Source: Didymodactylos carnosus (Eukaryota > Rotifera > Eurotatoria > Philodinida > Philodinidae). From it: 31,161 nt of DNA. Location: positions 1 to 31,161 of the forward strand of contig CAJNOQ010001473.1 of assembly GCA_905250885.1 (NCBI GenBank). Reading direction: 5' to 3'. The notes beneath the pieces were generated by a model. That model had not been told where the DNA came from. It worked only from the letters and a program-made list of their open reading frames with translations, and made no database searches. Below are positions 1 through 11,400 of this stretch, in pieces. Position 1 is the stretch's first letter; each line of letters opens with the position of its first letter. The position numbers were made by a program, and so were the translations under genes.

Positions 1-456
1 TGTAGACCGAATTTACTTCTATAAATCTATCATGACTATAGAAAGAAAATGAAGTTCGAAAATTAATAATAAGTGACATGAGAGTGCAGTGCACGATATA
101 TTGCTCGTTTACATAAATCCGGCTTTTTATCAGAATCTTAAGTTAGTAGATGTAGTTCTTTTATAATTGCTTCTAGTGCTTTATTAAGACAGATATGCAA
201 AGAGTTTTGATGCATATTAGTAGTATTCGACCTGCTCTATTTTCTGCAACTTAGAGAGTCCGAATTGAATCTGATCTTTATAGAAAGAAAAGCATCTTAA
301 GTAGAGCATTTTTCTAGAGATCAGTTTGAAAAAGCGGGATTTATATAAACAAGCAACAAGTTGTGCCCTGCTTTCTCAACACGCATATTTTTACTTTTCG
401 AACTTCATTTTCTTTCTATAGTCATGATAGATTTATAGAAGTAAATTCGGTCTACA
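1..456. repeat. Fold-back element with identical 62-nt terminal arms
   Basis: Bases 1-62 are the exact reverse complement of 395-456, with about 330 nt between them. The arms start TGTAGACCGAATTTAC and end with its complement. The interior has no open frame of note. It looks like a non-autonomous fold-back or MITE-like DNA element. The left edge lies on the first base of the window, so the true left boundary and any target-site duplication cannot be seen. Perfect arm identity implies recent insertion, gene conversion, or an assembly effect. Confidence 0.85.
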
Positions 457-539
457 AGCAGCAGACAATGAGTACAAGTCGTGAGACAGACTGTCCACGT
501 AGACTAAGGTCTTATTATAGAAAAAATTAATAATCTATC

Positions 540-760
540 TTACCGAATTCTTATCAGAATCTTACAAGAATCTTATCAGAATTTTATAAGAATAACATAC
601 GAGTTTTGCTGATTCTTACCAATTATGAATTCTTGTGAAATTCTTATAAGATTCAGCAAAATTCTTGTCAGTTTCGTGGAAGATCTTATATAAGAATTGA
701 GTAAGATTCTTACAAGATTCGTATAAGATGCTTGTAAGATTCTTATATAAAAGCCGATGA
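540..760. repeat. Cluster of short AAGATTCTTA-like repeats
   Basis: The motif AGAATCTTA or its complement TAAGATTCT recurs many times with small changes, so the block is both directly and invertedly repetitive. The left half carries mostly the AGAATCTTA sense and the right half the TAAGATTCT sense, giving an imperfect large hairpin. No coding function is apparent. Confidence 0.6.
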
Positions 761-778
761 CTAGGGAGGGCGAAATGC

Positions 779-806
779 AATAATAATAATAATAATAATA
801 ATAATA
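779..806. repeat. (AAT)n microsatellite
   Basis: About nine uninterrupted AAT units directly follow the AAGATTCTTA cluster. Confidence 0.95.
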
Positions 807-3140
807 TATGTTCTAACATTCACAGATTCTAGGTGGCAAGAGGGTCGATAATGATCTTATGAAAGCTTCGAACATCTTACAAAAACATGTCATCATCATC
901 AGATGATATGAGCTCTTGTCATACGGTCTTACAACATCTTTACGTTTCTTTTAAGTACATCTTAGAAGAACTTACGCCAAGAAGGTACAAGATTTCATAA
1001 GATCTTACATTATCTTAAAACAGTACTTGAACGTCGAGTTCATTGCTCTTACTTCTTCTACTGGGATGGCACTTAGCAAAATCTAGAAGCTTGCCTGTTG
1101 TGTAAAACTACACTCATTGTAAAAGTAATTTAAATTCAAGAAATATGGTTGATATATTATAAATATCAACTTCTTCTATTACAAAAACAAGCCGTTTCAT
1201 AACGGGTCGCTGTTTTGTTTTAGAAATCTGTGGGAGCAACACAGATTGAAACATCTGATCATATATTTTTTGAAAGATATCTAATAAAAACGCATCATTA
1301 TCCCTTCGATTAAGTTTTCTTTCTTCTGTTACATAGAGGTTTATTCGTACAGAACATCTTTCTGTATAATAATATATCTTAGAATAATGGTGAAATAGTC
1401 TAAATGTATGTAAATAGTGATGCGATGGAACATATTCCAATGCTCATTCACATAGTTTAGTCAAAAACAAAAATTGTTTTCGCGTTCTGCTTATGGAAGT
1501 TCACTCCGACTGAAAAGACTGAATTGAATGATCAAGAATTTGAACTAAATTCTTTCACAAATTTTCATCTCTTTTAGTATTCATTAGCTTTTTCTAAGTG
1601 AATAAAGAAATTTAATTGAAAATGTACATCAGAAATCAATATAATACAACATGTAGATATAAACACATATATATATGAATGAACATGCTGAAAAAACGCA
1701 GTTATACAAAATTTTCATAATTTCGGCACTCTACAAATACGATTAAAATGAGATTTAAGATATTGAGAATATTTCTTAAAAAGCGTCTCATTCTCTCTCT
1801 TGCTACCTAAATTTAAAAGTTAGTTATAAAGTCGCATTAATCGTGAACGCTGACGATTGATATTGTGTACGTTTTTTCACCACGAAGAAACAGCCCTCTC
1901 TGTAGTGGAATGAAGTAGTGCTTTTTTTCTCGTGGTTAATTTGATTCGCGCAAGCATCTTGAATAGCGTGTGACAGAACTCGAAAAGAATCGAACCAGAT
2001 TTTCATCATTCGTTTCAGACTCTGGTGTGCTTCTGTAAGGGTATTTTTGTGAAAAAAAACGTTGGTCAGCTTTTATCCGATAGATTTTTAAACCAAGCTT
2101 CTAGATTCGATTTTTGTATGATGAATGCAAAAAAATGCTTTCGAATGTATCAAATAGCAGTGATATTTAAAGGTTTAGTTTATTGAAAAAGGATTTTCAA
2201 AAAACTGAAAATGGAAATTTTGACTTGCCTCCATCTTGCTTCTATTACAGTTATAGATTTCTACATGTAGTACTTCCTCATATCATACGAATCCCACCTG
2301 ATACAAAATGATATAAAAAAAGAAGCTTTTTCTATTATCGGATTCTGTTGAAGTTTTCCAAAGTTGCCGCAACTATTACTTATATCTACAAAACGCGGAG
2401 AGGACGGTGTACCACTGAGTAAATATTTTCTCTTTGGTACATCTTCATTTGATTACTTTTGAAAAGAGCGAGAACACACACTAGGAAAGAAAGAACGAAT
2501 ATGTATATGTTTAACTCATTTTGTTTTTTTACTGCAGTATATATTCTGTGCAAGATAAATGCATGACAATGATCGTATAAACAGATTGAAAAATTGTATA
2601 TTTCAAAATTTTAATTTTACTAATTTTAATAAACTTTTAACCATAAACGAAAATAAGAACTGCAATTATTCTTAAATTTTTATTTCTAATATTATCTTTA
2701 ATATATAATGCTATGCTAGTGAAAACGTGATGTAATGCCTGTTTAAAGAAGATACTGTATAAACGTCGGTAATAAAACTAAAAAAAATATAAAATTAAAA
2801 AATCAGCATTTTCTATGATTTTCTGCCATATTGAGCAGTCAACAGCTTCACATCAGTAGTCGTATTTACCGATCTTCAAAAAAATCCCCGCCTGGGATAA
2901 AGGGCTAACGTTTGTTAGAATCGATATACCGGTCAGAATTTAGGCTATTTTTGACTAAAACGTTACTTTTTAGAATTAGTCACTTTTGAGACACTTTACT
3001 ATAGTAAAGTGCGTACGTCAAACTTCTCTCCTAATATCGTAGACTCTCGTCGCTAGAAAAAAGTCTGAACCGCTACAGGAGTTAAAATTGAAATGAAATT
3101 ATTTATTTTTAAAAATATATATAAAATTAAAGCATGAAAA

Positions 3141-3370
3141 GCGCGTTTAAACGCGTCACAATAAAACGCGTCTTGACGCACTGAAATGGTGCAGATTTGG
3201 CGTACTTAGACGCGTCAGAATTGGACTTAACGCGTCATATCCTATAAAAGTGCGTTAGAACGCGTCTACGTCATGCGCGTTTAAACGCGTTAAGATAAAA
3301 CGCGTCTAGCCGCACCAAACGGGTGCATATTTGAGCGACTTAAACGCAGGATAAAACGCATTTTCAGATG
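3141..3370. repeat. 134-bp tandem repeat rich in ACGCGT motifs
   Basis: GCGCGTTTAAACGCGT occurs at 3141 and again at 3275, followed in both copies by similar sequence (TAAAACGCGTC, a GGTGCA block, then AAACGC motifs). This gives about 1.7 copies of a 134-bp unit. Each unit starts with the perfect palindrome CGCGTTTAAACGCG. The block is CpG-dense against a very AT-rich background. Confidence 0.8.
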
Positions 3371-3931
3371 CGTCTACGACTCGAAAAAATTTACATGGGT
3401 AGGTATACCATAGATGTTTTGACGGATTCCTGTAGAGTGGACTTCGGGTAACAAGATAGCATATTTGGTTTATCTGATCGTCATGTGCATTGTGAGATAA
3501 TTTGCTTCTATGTTCAGTATGATGACTGTGTTAATCAAAATGCCAGAAAAAAACGAAGCATATGTTCGAAATTTTTTTTATGAAAATGTTTAGAACTCTT
3601 CTAGCTGCAATTTGATATATTAGAAAGTGTTTGTGAACTGTAAGAAACTGAGAAAAATGTATATGTTGTAGGGAAACTTAGAATTCAGGCAAATTCCGAA
3701 TTTGCCTAGATAAAATTAGAATTCTAAGTTTGACTGGGCAAAATTGGAATTCTAAGTTTGACTAATTCTAAATCCATTCACATTTTCCTTCAGAAAGTGA
3801 GGAGTTGTTATTGTCTTGCAGTTATTTTGAAGTTCTGGGTAGCATTGATGAAGATCATAATATTCAAAGAAATTATATTTCAGCTTCGTTTTATGAAAAG
3901 AGAAAAGGTGCTTTTTAAATGCAAATTATGT

Positions 3932-4276
3932 TTAAAGTAGAATATTATAATTATCTCAATCAAAGATTTTTTATACATACATTTAGATTACATATATCAT
4001 ATTGACTACAGTATTAATTGTTTATTCAAATACTGAATGAGAATATTTGCCAAACAGAGACGATTAAAGACCTAATTGAAATGAAATATAAGACTGATAA
4101 AACTTGCACAAGAATATACTTCATCGTTTTGAAAAGATTTTTAATCGTCTTTGTTTGTCAAATATTCCCATTCAGTATTTGAAAAAACAATCAATACTGT
4201 AATCAATATGATATATGTAATCTAAATGTATGTATAAAAAATGTTTGATTAAGATAATCATAATGTCCTACTTTAA
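3932..4276. repeat. Nested inverted repeat 1 inside the composite element
   Basis: Left arm about 3932-4070 pairs with right arm about 4135-4276 at roughly 90 percent identity; the outer ends are TTAAAGTAG and CTACTTTAA. Only about 65 nt separate the arms, so single strands would form a long hairpin. No coding sequence. Confidence 0.85.
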
Positions 4277-4419
4277 GGCCACCCCCCTCTCAAAATCGGA
4301 TCTCGGCTTCCATGCCACGAAATTGCATGACATTTTCAGGATATCTCGGTCATGGTATAGGGATGCTATGCTAAAATTTTTGGATCAATATCATGACTAT
4401 TTTCCAAGATATTCAAAAA

Positions 4420-4765
4420 ATAGCTTTTTTTCGAAACAAGAATTTTCATAGAGGCTTCATCATAGACAATTATTATTTTTTTTGTTCGATAGAGGACATC
4501 CACCTCTAGGGTGTTACAGAGTCCTTTTCTAAATTTTTGGTTTTCTTGCGGGGGAGAGAGGGCTTAGAAGTTCAATACTTCCCCAAAACCCGTAGAAAAC
4601 GCTAGCAGTTTTCCAGAGATCCTTTTTTAATAAAAAAAAGAAAGCCTAATTTGAAAAAAGGGCTCTGTAACACCCTAGAGCTGGATATGCTCTTTCAATC
4701 AAAAAAAAAATTCTCTACAAGGAAGCGTTGTCGAGAATTCTTGTTTCGACTATTTGCAACAGAGT
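4420..4765. repeat. Nested inverted repeat 2 inside the composite element
   Basis: CTCTAGGGTGTTACAGAG near 4502 pairs with CTCTGTAACACCCTAGAG near 4662, and pairing continues outward with gaps to CGAAACAAGAATT on the left and its complement near 4745 on the right. The arms are more diverged than in the other fold-backs, so it is older or less often gene-converted. Confidence 0.7.
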
Positions 4766-5381
4766 ACTAAAACATAATTATTATCGATTAAAAAAAGAAT
4801 GAGCTCGGCCATTTTTGGAATAACTTTTGCTAGAAAGTAGCTAGAGAGGTCCGATTTTCACCATTTGAAAGAGGAGACTCGGGAACATATTTCCATAAGC
4901 AAAACTTTTTCAGAAGAGTTTTCTGAAACAGATTTTTCAGGAGGTCTTTGAAAAACTAGGCCGTATGTAACGGTTTTCCAATCGGATCGCATTGATTCTT
5001 TTTTACGAACTGATAGCCCAGGGTGTTCTCTTCAAGATAGGAGCCGAGCGAGATCTTGATTTTTCGCGGTTCGAGCCTTGCGTCGGATTTCCTACGAGTC
5101 CCAGGACTGACACTCGCTGACTATTGGTAGGCTTGAAAATGGATGGACTATAGGTAATCAATCATGCTGAGTCTCGTGGTAATATTTGTTTTAGAAAAAG
5201 TTTTAAAAAGCTACCGAAAAGCGAGTTTTACGAAAAGTAGGGTTTTCAGGCTATTTTCACCTAATATTAAAAAATTCATAACTCACTCAATTTTCAACTT
5301 CAAATTAACTGTCTTCTCTTTATCTTCTCTTTATCTTCTCTCACATTCAGAGAAGGGGGAGTTCAATTATAAAGTTCACAG

Positions 5382-5591
5382 TTGCTTCATAGTGATAATG
5401 GAAAGGAGTTTGTTGCAAGAGTTACAATTGAATTAAAACAATTGTTTCTTTCATGGTCACACACAGATGTTCTAGCTTCTCAGCTAATCACTCCTTCTCG
5501 AGATTGTGATTATTCTTTAATTCAAGCGCCTTCTAATACATCTAATACATCAGTGGGTGAGTATGGCTTATTACCTAGCAAGAGAAACTAA
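5382..5591 (+). pseudogene. DDE-integrase fragment (decayed transposon gene)
   Basis: The frame reads LLHSDNGKEFVARVTIELK from 5382. HSDNGKEF is the hallmark around the second catalytic aspartate of retroviral-type integrase domains, found in LTR retroelements and in Ginger or KRBA2-like transposons, where it is followed by a helix as here. The expected continuation toward the catalytic glutamate is missing; after about residue 26 the frame becomes unrelated. No N-terminal zinc-binding or first catalytic aspartate region was found upstream. The fragment sits near the right end of the 3657-5757 element and is probably a leftover of its transposase or of a nested element. Non-functional. Confidence 0.6.
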
Positions 5592-5757
5592 GAGCATGAT
5601 TTTAGCACATATAATTAATTTTATGACTTTATCAGTTGTGATCTCTGATTTTCCCATTTTAATTCCAATTTTGCCCAGTCAAACTTAGAATTCTAATATT
5701 GCCTCGGAAATTCGGAATTTGCCTGAATTCTAAGTTTGCTACAACATATACATACAG

Positions 5758-6455
5758 TGGAACGGTACATTTTAATATAGGGTCACTATCGTCCTCTATT
5801 TCTCAGTAATCGAGAGTGATATCAGAATTCTCACACCGTCAGTTTGTAGAAGATTTAAAATGCTTTCTTTTCATATATTGTACATTATTAAGTTTTAAGC
5901 ACTGTTCAAGTTGAAGAACAAAATCATAAAAAGATGATTGATCGGATGCCAAAAAATTGAATTTAAAAATGTTTATCCATTTGCACAGGATTACAGTGAC
6001 CCGATGGGTGCCTACTATGAAAAATGATCAGCTCGCAGAGTTGTATAAGGTAGTCACCTCAAAAACAATTTTATATGTATTCATATTTTGGTAGATGGGG
6101 TATACTTCTGAGTACTTGTGACCCATATATCTCAGGAAACACGAGAGCGTTTTGAATGGTTAAAAGCGGCATTAGATTTCTTTTTAACTGAGCTGCACAT
6201 ATTCCAAAAATACGAGTCAATTTGGTGATGGTCAACTTGGCAAATCAGGGAGGGCATTTTACATATACTGCCTCTTAAGTTTTTGATCTTTTGTGTTTGG
6301 CAAAAGTTATCTTTACCAGTGTGATAATTGGTTTGACAACCTTTTTCAAGAGAACAACCTGTTCTCTATCAACGAAATGACATATGTTCAGTGAAGCGTT
6401 AATATAAAATTGTATTCTTTCATGTCAATTTCTCTTACCTTAATATGACTATTCG
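5758..6455. other. Intergenic, nothing recognised
   Basis: No open frame with family resemblance. A short frame at about 5990-6050 ends at a GT and could be an exon-like fossil, but nothing supports it. This stretch contains the upstream region of the C1GALT1-like gene; no clear promoter motif is visible. Confidence 0.4.
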
Positions 6456-7625
6456 ATGTTATATTACTCATTTTTTTTGTTGAAAAAGTTAAGACGTTAT
6501 TTATTAACATTTCAATGGAAAATAAGAAATTTGTCATCGACTAAAATTTTTTTTTTGCTCATAATTGGCATTGGGATTCTTTTTTTGTTTGCTTATAACA
6601 GAAAAGAGCCTTGTTGGCGTATGTATATTTCGCATATGAACTCTTCTTTTATGCTGTGTTGTGGTTTTTATTATTCACAGTCTATCAATATCAACATCGT
6701 GTACTTTGTTTTGTTTTAACTGAACAAAATGGTTTATCAACTCGTGCAAAAGCTGTCTATTCAACATGGGGTAAACGTTGTGGTAAATTTTTATTTATAG
6801 CAAAATTAAACTCATCTTATCGTTATACAATCTATGATAATAATGATTATGTATCTACTAATAATGAATTACCTATTCAGTATATTCCTAATTTACCAGA
6901 CGGTTACTATCAATTAAATAATAAAATTCGTGCAACACTCGTGTTTATTTATCAATATTATCCAAATTATGACTGGTATTTAAAAGCAGATGATGATACA
7001 TTTATAATTTATGAAAATTTAATACGTTTTTTACATGAAATAAAATCGAACCCATCATTTTTATATGGTTTTCGTTTTCGTGAGAAATATTATGTTAGTG
7101 GTGGAGCTGGATATCTTTTACATAAACGTGCTCTACATTTATTAGGAGAACGTTTACAAGATGATGAATTTTATAAAACATGTAATGTAAGTATGGAAGA
7201 CATAATGGTTGGACAGTGTTTAGAATTATTAACCGCAAATCAAGATAATATTGTTGGAGAATCAATCGATGAACATGGACGAGAAAGATTTCATCCATTA
7301 GCTTTTCCAGTTCATTATAGAGGACCGAAAAATCGAACACATCAACAATGGATTCATTTTAGACCATATCATCATATTTTATTTGTAAGTAGATAAAATA
7401 GTTCATTCAACAAATTCTATGCAAATATTTTCTAACTGATCAAACATTTTGCAATGAAAAATATCAAAATTTTGATGTTCTATCGTTTAGGGTTATGATG
7501 CATTCAGTGAAACAACAATAAGTTTTCACTATATCACCCCGGACCAAATGTATGAATTATATACGATATTATATGAAATACGTCATTATGATCGTCAAGT
7601 ATGTTCTACAAATATGATACATTGA
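6456..7625 (+). CDS. C1GALT1: Core 1 beta-1,3-galactosyltransferase (T-synthase) homologue
   Basis: Three exons: 6456-6618, 6681-7384, 7491-7625, with GT-AG introns of 62 and 106 nt, giving 333 residues. A type II Golgi membrane protein: short cytosolic tail, one signal-anchor at about residues 31-47, then a GT31 catalytic domain. The family transfers galactose from UDP-Gal to GalNAc on Ser/Thr, making core 1 O-glycans. Visible motifs are the RVLCFVLTE strand, TRAKAVYSTWGKRC, the metal-binding DDD at about 158-160 (LKADDDTF), GGAGYLL at 195-201 and the acidic MEDIMVGQC at 226-234. The last exon carries the family ending ISFHYITPDQMYEL, so the gene is complete and of near-usual length. The ATG at 6456 is chosen because it gives the anchor; no acceptor-like site precedes it. 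It converges on the CNTD1-like gene 230 nt downstream. Which paralogue within the C1GALT group is uncertain. Confidence 0.9.
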
Positions 7626-7854
7626 AACTTATGAATACATTTAAAGATACATATTGATATATGAATACGATCGTATAAAGAACACATGTCTGCATTATTT
7701 TAATTAAGTTTTTTGTTTCTGTCAAAGTTTTCATCATTATATATACTATACAGCAGCTATATGTTTCTCATCATGTATTATTTATGAAATTTCTTCATAA
7801 AAAAAAAATAACAAAAAAACAGTTTTATCTAAAACTTATTAAAACGAGAAAAAT

Positions 7855-9341
7855 TTATGATGCAGTCATATGTGTTAGTATTGGTTCAGTTTGTGTTATT
7901 TCTTCATCCTCTTTTGTTTCCATTACATCTGTTATATTATCATCCGATATGGATTCTTTAATAATAAATTCTGATATATAAATTCGCATTGGATTAAAAC
8001 CCAAATATTGAACAAATAAATTGATGATCTATAAGCAGATTACAAGAGTAATGTTATTCTACAGTAAAAAAAAGTCAATGAAATACTTTATTATGTAATT
8101 TTGAATCTAAACCTGATATTTTAGATGCAGCTAATATTGTTGATGAACCCAATAATAAACAATCTTTTAAACGATGAGAGATAATATCACTGAAAAGATT
8201 CAGAATAACGTGTATAAAACACATTGTATTCCACTATAGAACATACGTTTGTTCTTCTGTTACATCTGTTAAACCATTTTCTATTCGTGCCAATTTTTTA
8301 ATTAAAAGATCCCATTTTAAATAAATATGTAATAGTATAACCATTGATAAATTATGAAAGCGTTCATAATTGAAAAATTTACAAGGCGATATTTCATCAT
8401 CTAAAGAAACAACAGATAGTTCTTTTAAGATATCGCTCTGTGAAGATATACAACCTAGTAAAGATTGACACTTAGATTATTCAAATCAGTTATTTTTCGA
8501 GAAAAAAATATTCAAATTTTAACTTTAACATCTGGTTTTGAGAATGAATGAATTTGAGATAATCAGTCCAACATACTGAAAAATCGAAGAAAATAACTAA
8601 TGAACACATGTGGAATGTGTATTGGTATTTGATAATGAATGGTTTTTAATATTTTAATTTCTGTTTCTAATAAATTATCTTTTGTTATCTCTTGAATTTC
8701 AATTTCTTGAAGATATTCTTCTAAACGTGGATTATCAACAAATTTTTGCTAAAATAGAAAACAAAAATAAGAACTGAGAAAATAGTTGATAACATTTCAC
8801 TTACACATGCTTTGGCTGCTATTTGTAAACAAGCTGTCGCTAATAAATGTTTGTTTTGAATATATTGCTCACTTGATAATGTTGCTTTATCAAGTATTTG
8901 TTGATCAGATAATTGCTCATCAACATTTTGCTCTTCATCTGTCACAGCATTACCATCTCCAAAAGTAGAAATTATGGACATTGTCAAATATCTAGGGAAG
9001 AGAGAAGCATTAGTAGTTTAAAATAAACTTCACCAATAACTATAGTTACTTGTTTAATAATTCAACTGATATAAAAAAAACATCATCATCCAAATTAAAT
9101 TCATGTGACACTTTATACAAATATTCACCCATTGTTTTACTACAAAACTATTCAATACAAAAAAGAATGATTCGAATGTGATGGTTATACAAGTGTATAT
9201 CGATCAACTTACGGAAATGTTTGCATTTTCTTTATATTCAATATCAGCATCAGATATAAAGATTTTCAAATATTCACTATCATTCGTAATGGGTGCGGTG
9301 AACATATGTGGTAGTTGTGATTGTTGTTGCATTTTAATCAT
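7855..9341 (-). CDS. CNTD1: CNTD1/COSA-1-like cyclin-fold protein (meiotic crossover factor)
   Basis: Seven exons on the minus strand: 9213-9341, 9050-9147, 8805-8991, 8577-8748, 8247-8454, 8087-8189, 7855-8028. All junctions are GT-AG and keep frame, giving 356 residues. The first cyclin box shows an opening helix (EFNLDDDVFFISVELLNKYL, about 59-78), the buried helix LLATACLQIAAKAC (125-138) and LLETEIKILKTIHYQIP (164-180), where the typical cyclin ends its fourth helix. A second helical half includes LLLGSSTILAASK. Order, spacing and length resemble vertebrate CNTD1, which marks crossover sites in meiosis I with ring-finger E3 ligases; COSA-1 is the worm counterpart. The N-terminal ATG at 9341 is the most upstream in-frame one; a further 5' exon is possible. 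The alternative is another atypical cyclin. Cyclin fold: confident; CNTD1 assignment: probable. Confidence 0.72.
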
Positions 9342-9429
9342 ACAGAACAAATAGCGAATAGGTATAGAAACATTGCCGGAGAGACATCCAAAACAGATTT
9401 TAGACTCAAAATTAGAATCAGACAAAATC

Positions 9430-11067
9430 CTTCAATCAAATAAATGGTATGAGATCAGACAGAAAAGATATTCTTATTTTGTGTACTACTTCGTTTTTCG
9501 GCAAGGCAAATGATTCCGATAAAAGTTATGAATTTGAACCAATAAATGCTTTTCTTTGCTGATCTGTTATTCTCTATAGAGGGTTACCTAATAGTGACTA
9601 TTTCGGTAATCATAGCTTATTCAAAAAAAATGAAAACGAACAGTGAAATTCTATTTTGATCGTTGATTAAAGTCACAACTTTCGACCAACAAATTTGCAT
9701 TGCTAAAAAACGAAGTGCCTTTTCATCTGGAATCTACGTCAGTTCAGTTTGCGATAGTATCGAAAAAGAACTCGGGTTGTATAAAACGGGTATAACTTTT
9801 GATTTGCTCTTAAAAGGCTCATCATTTGATGTGTTTTTCAGGCTATCTTCTCGTAACTTCTATACATGTGTTTAAAAAAACTCCATTGTTTTATTTGCTG
9901 TTCATATTCAAAATCTTTAATTCGATAGAACGCTCCTCACTATAATTCCTGTGAACAGACAATGGCGCTCTCTATCCTTTCACCTTAAAAGTATTCTCTA
10001 ACTTTTTGTACACGCGTCATTCATAAAGAATCTTTCTAACCAATCTTTTGATGGTGCTGTCAGTATACTGGAGAGCAATTTTCTATGAACTACAGAAAGA
10101 AAAAAATAAATATTCTAAGCAGTTTTCTTCTAAAGCAAGACTGAATTTCCTTCTATCTAACTCTATTTATTTCAACACAAAGCCTTATAATATAAAAACA
10201 CCTTATAGACACCTTATAATATACAAAATACATTTACTGAAGCCATGATGCAGTCTATTCTATTTATCTTATCTTATTTATGTACATGACAGACATTTTA
10301 TTTTTTTATCAAACACTGAAAGAGAAAAAACAAATGCTTTACTCTGAAAACTTTTCACTTCCGTGATGGAAGTCTATGTCTTACTCAGAAAATAGAAGTA
10401 AATATCTTACTTTTGATAAGTAAGCCTTTTACTCATTGAAGAATTTTCTACGAGAGCAGTCTCAACAAAACACGAAGTTTTTCTTTTTTAAAAATAACGA
10501 TGGAAAACGCGTTCATTTTACAGAAAAAACTGTGATTTTTTCAAAAACGATTAGAAACGCAGAAAAAACAGTGCCGTTTTCTTTGATACTAAAGAGAAAA
10601 TCCGTTTAAACGCTGCCGAAGATAAACGCGTTGATCTTCGTTTGATTTTTGGTTGTATTTAGTTTGCCAACATTTTTGATTAACACTGTGAATGTGAACA
10701 GACTTGTTCTTCTGGTTTTTCTCGTCTGGTATGTATCTAGTTGAAAACTATATTTATTTCATGAGAAAAATCATTATGAAACATAATATAACAATGGAAG
10801 TATCCTCTGATAAGAAACTGGAAATTACAGACGCATTAATGTTTACAAAACATCACTCATCATCCGCATAATAAGCACGTTTAATTGTTGCGTCAATTGT
10901 TGTGACAGTCAGTCATGCTATAGAATAACCATCCTTTCCATAAGACCCCATAAAATAAGATTAACAAAGATTCAGTTCGGTTTAAAATATGTTTACCGAA
11001 AAAATTTGATGATCAAACCTGAGTTCAATCGACAATAACGAAGAATTACCAAATCATGAAAGTAGCC
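9430..11067. other. Intergenic, mostly unrecognised
   Basis: Several short open frames lack ATG starts or family resemblance. 10490-10640 carries several AAACGCG-type motifs like those in the 3141 tandem repeat and the 11068 fold-back, suggesting fragments of one repeat family. Nothing else recognised. Confidence 0.45.
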
Positions 11068-11400
11068 CACGACATCACGCAAGTCTGAAGATATTCCGCT
11101 TTTTGGTTTATTAAAACTTTTTTCCTCATTTTTGAAAAAACGCGATCAAAGGCGTTTTTATATCATATAGAAAATAAATGCTAGTAAACGGTACCTTTTA
11201 AAAACTCTTTTAAAAGCGTTTCTTTTCTGTTTGCTGCAAAAACGTGATTAAAGATGTTTTTATCTCAGATAGAAAGCAACGCCTTCGAACGGGTTTTTAA
11301 AAAGTACCGTTTACTAGCATTTATTTTCTATATGCTATAAAAACGCCTTTAATCGAAACTTTAACAAAACGAAAAAACGGAGTATCCGCGTGATGTCGTG
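11068..11400. repeat. Fold-back element ending CACGACATCACGC
   Basis: CACGACATCACGC at 11068 pairs with GCGTGATGTCGTG ending at 11400. Pairing is patchy next to the ends and then strong over the GGCGTTTTTATA, AGAAAATAAATGCTAGTAAA and CGGTACCTTTTAAAAA blocks. The spacer contains further diverged copies of the GCGTTT motif. A MITE-like non-autonomous element without coding sequence. Confidence 0.8.

Larger units (their letters stand above)
457..3140. other. Gene-poor region with simple repeats
   Basis: No convincing gene. 540-760 is a cluster of degenerate copies of a roughly 11-bp motif near AAGATTCTTAC in both orientations, with weaker copies at 840-1020. 779-806 is an (AAT)n microsatellite. 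2992-3011 is a perfect 20-bp palindrome. The rest is AT-rich sequence with only short open frames lacking ATG starts or family resemblance. Confidence 0.6.
3657..5757. mobile_element. Composite DNA-transposon remnant with ~100-nt terminal inverted repeats
   Basis: The left end (about 3657-3760) and the complement of the right end (about 5650-5757) match over roughly 100 nt: ATGTATATGTTGTAG, then AACTTAGAATTCAGGC, then the AATTCCGAATTT and TTGACTGGGCAAAATTGG blocks. Inside are two further inverted repeats (3932-4276 and about 4420-4765) and a fragment of integrase-like coding sequence at 5382-5459. No intact transposase is present, so the element is decayed or non-autonomous and probably built by nested insertions. 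The inner terminus TGTAG...CTACA recalls integrase-type elements of the Ginger group, but no clear target-site duplication was found. Confidence 0.7.

Noticed and set aside
1114-1440. 108-codon open frame on the minus strand with fairly normal protein composition
   Set aside because: It starts at TTG, has a stop shortly upstream, shows no recognised domain, and has no flanking splice sites that extend it.
5566-5586. GGCTTATTAC...AAGAG resembling a rotifer spliced leader as I remember it
   Set aside because: The middle does not match and no GT donor follows AAGAG, which a leader RNA gene needs. The comparison is from memory only.
7095-7340. Minus-strand frame opposite C1GALT1
   Set aside because: Antisense shadow of the conserved catalytic exon.
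8786-8968. Plus-strand frame opposite CNTD1 exon 3
   Set aside because: Antisense shadow of a conserved cyclin-box exon.
9663-9875. 70-codon plus-strand frame
   Set aside because: Starts at TTG, no recognised motif, no supporting splice sites.
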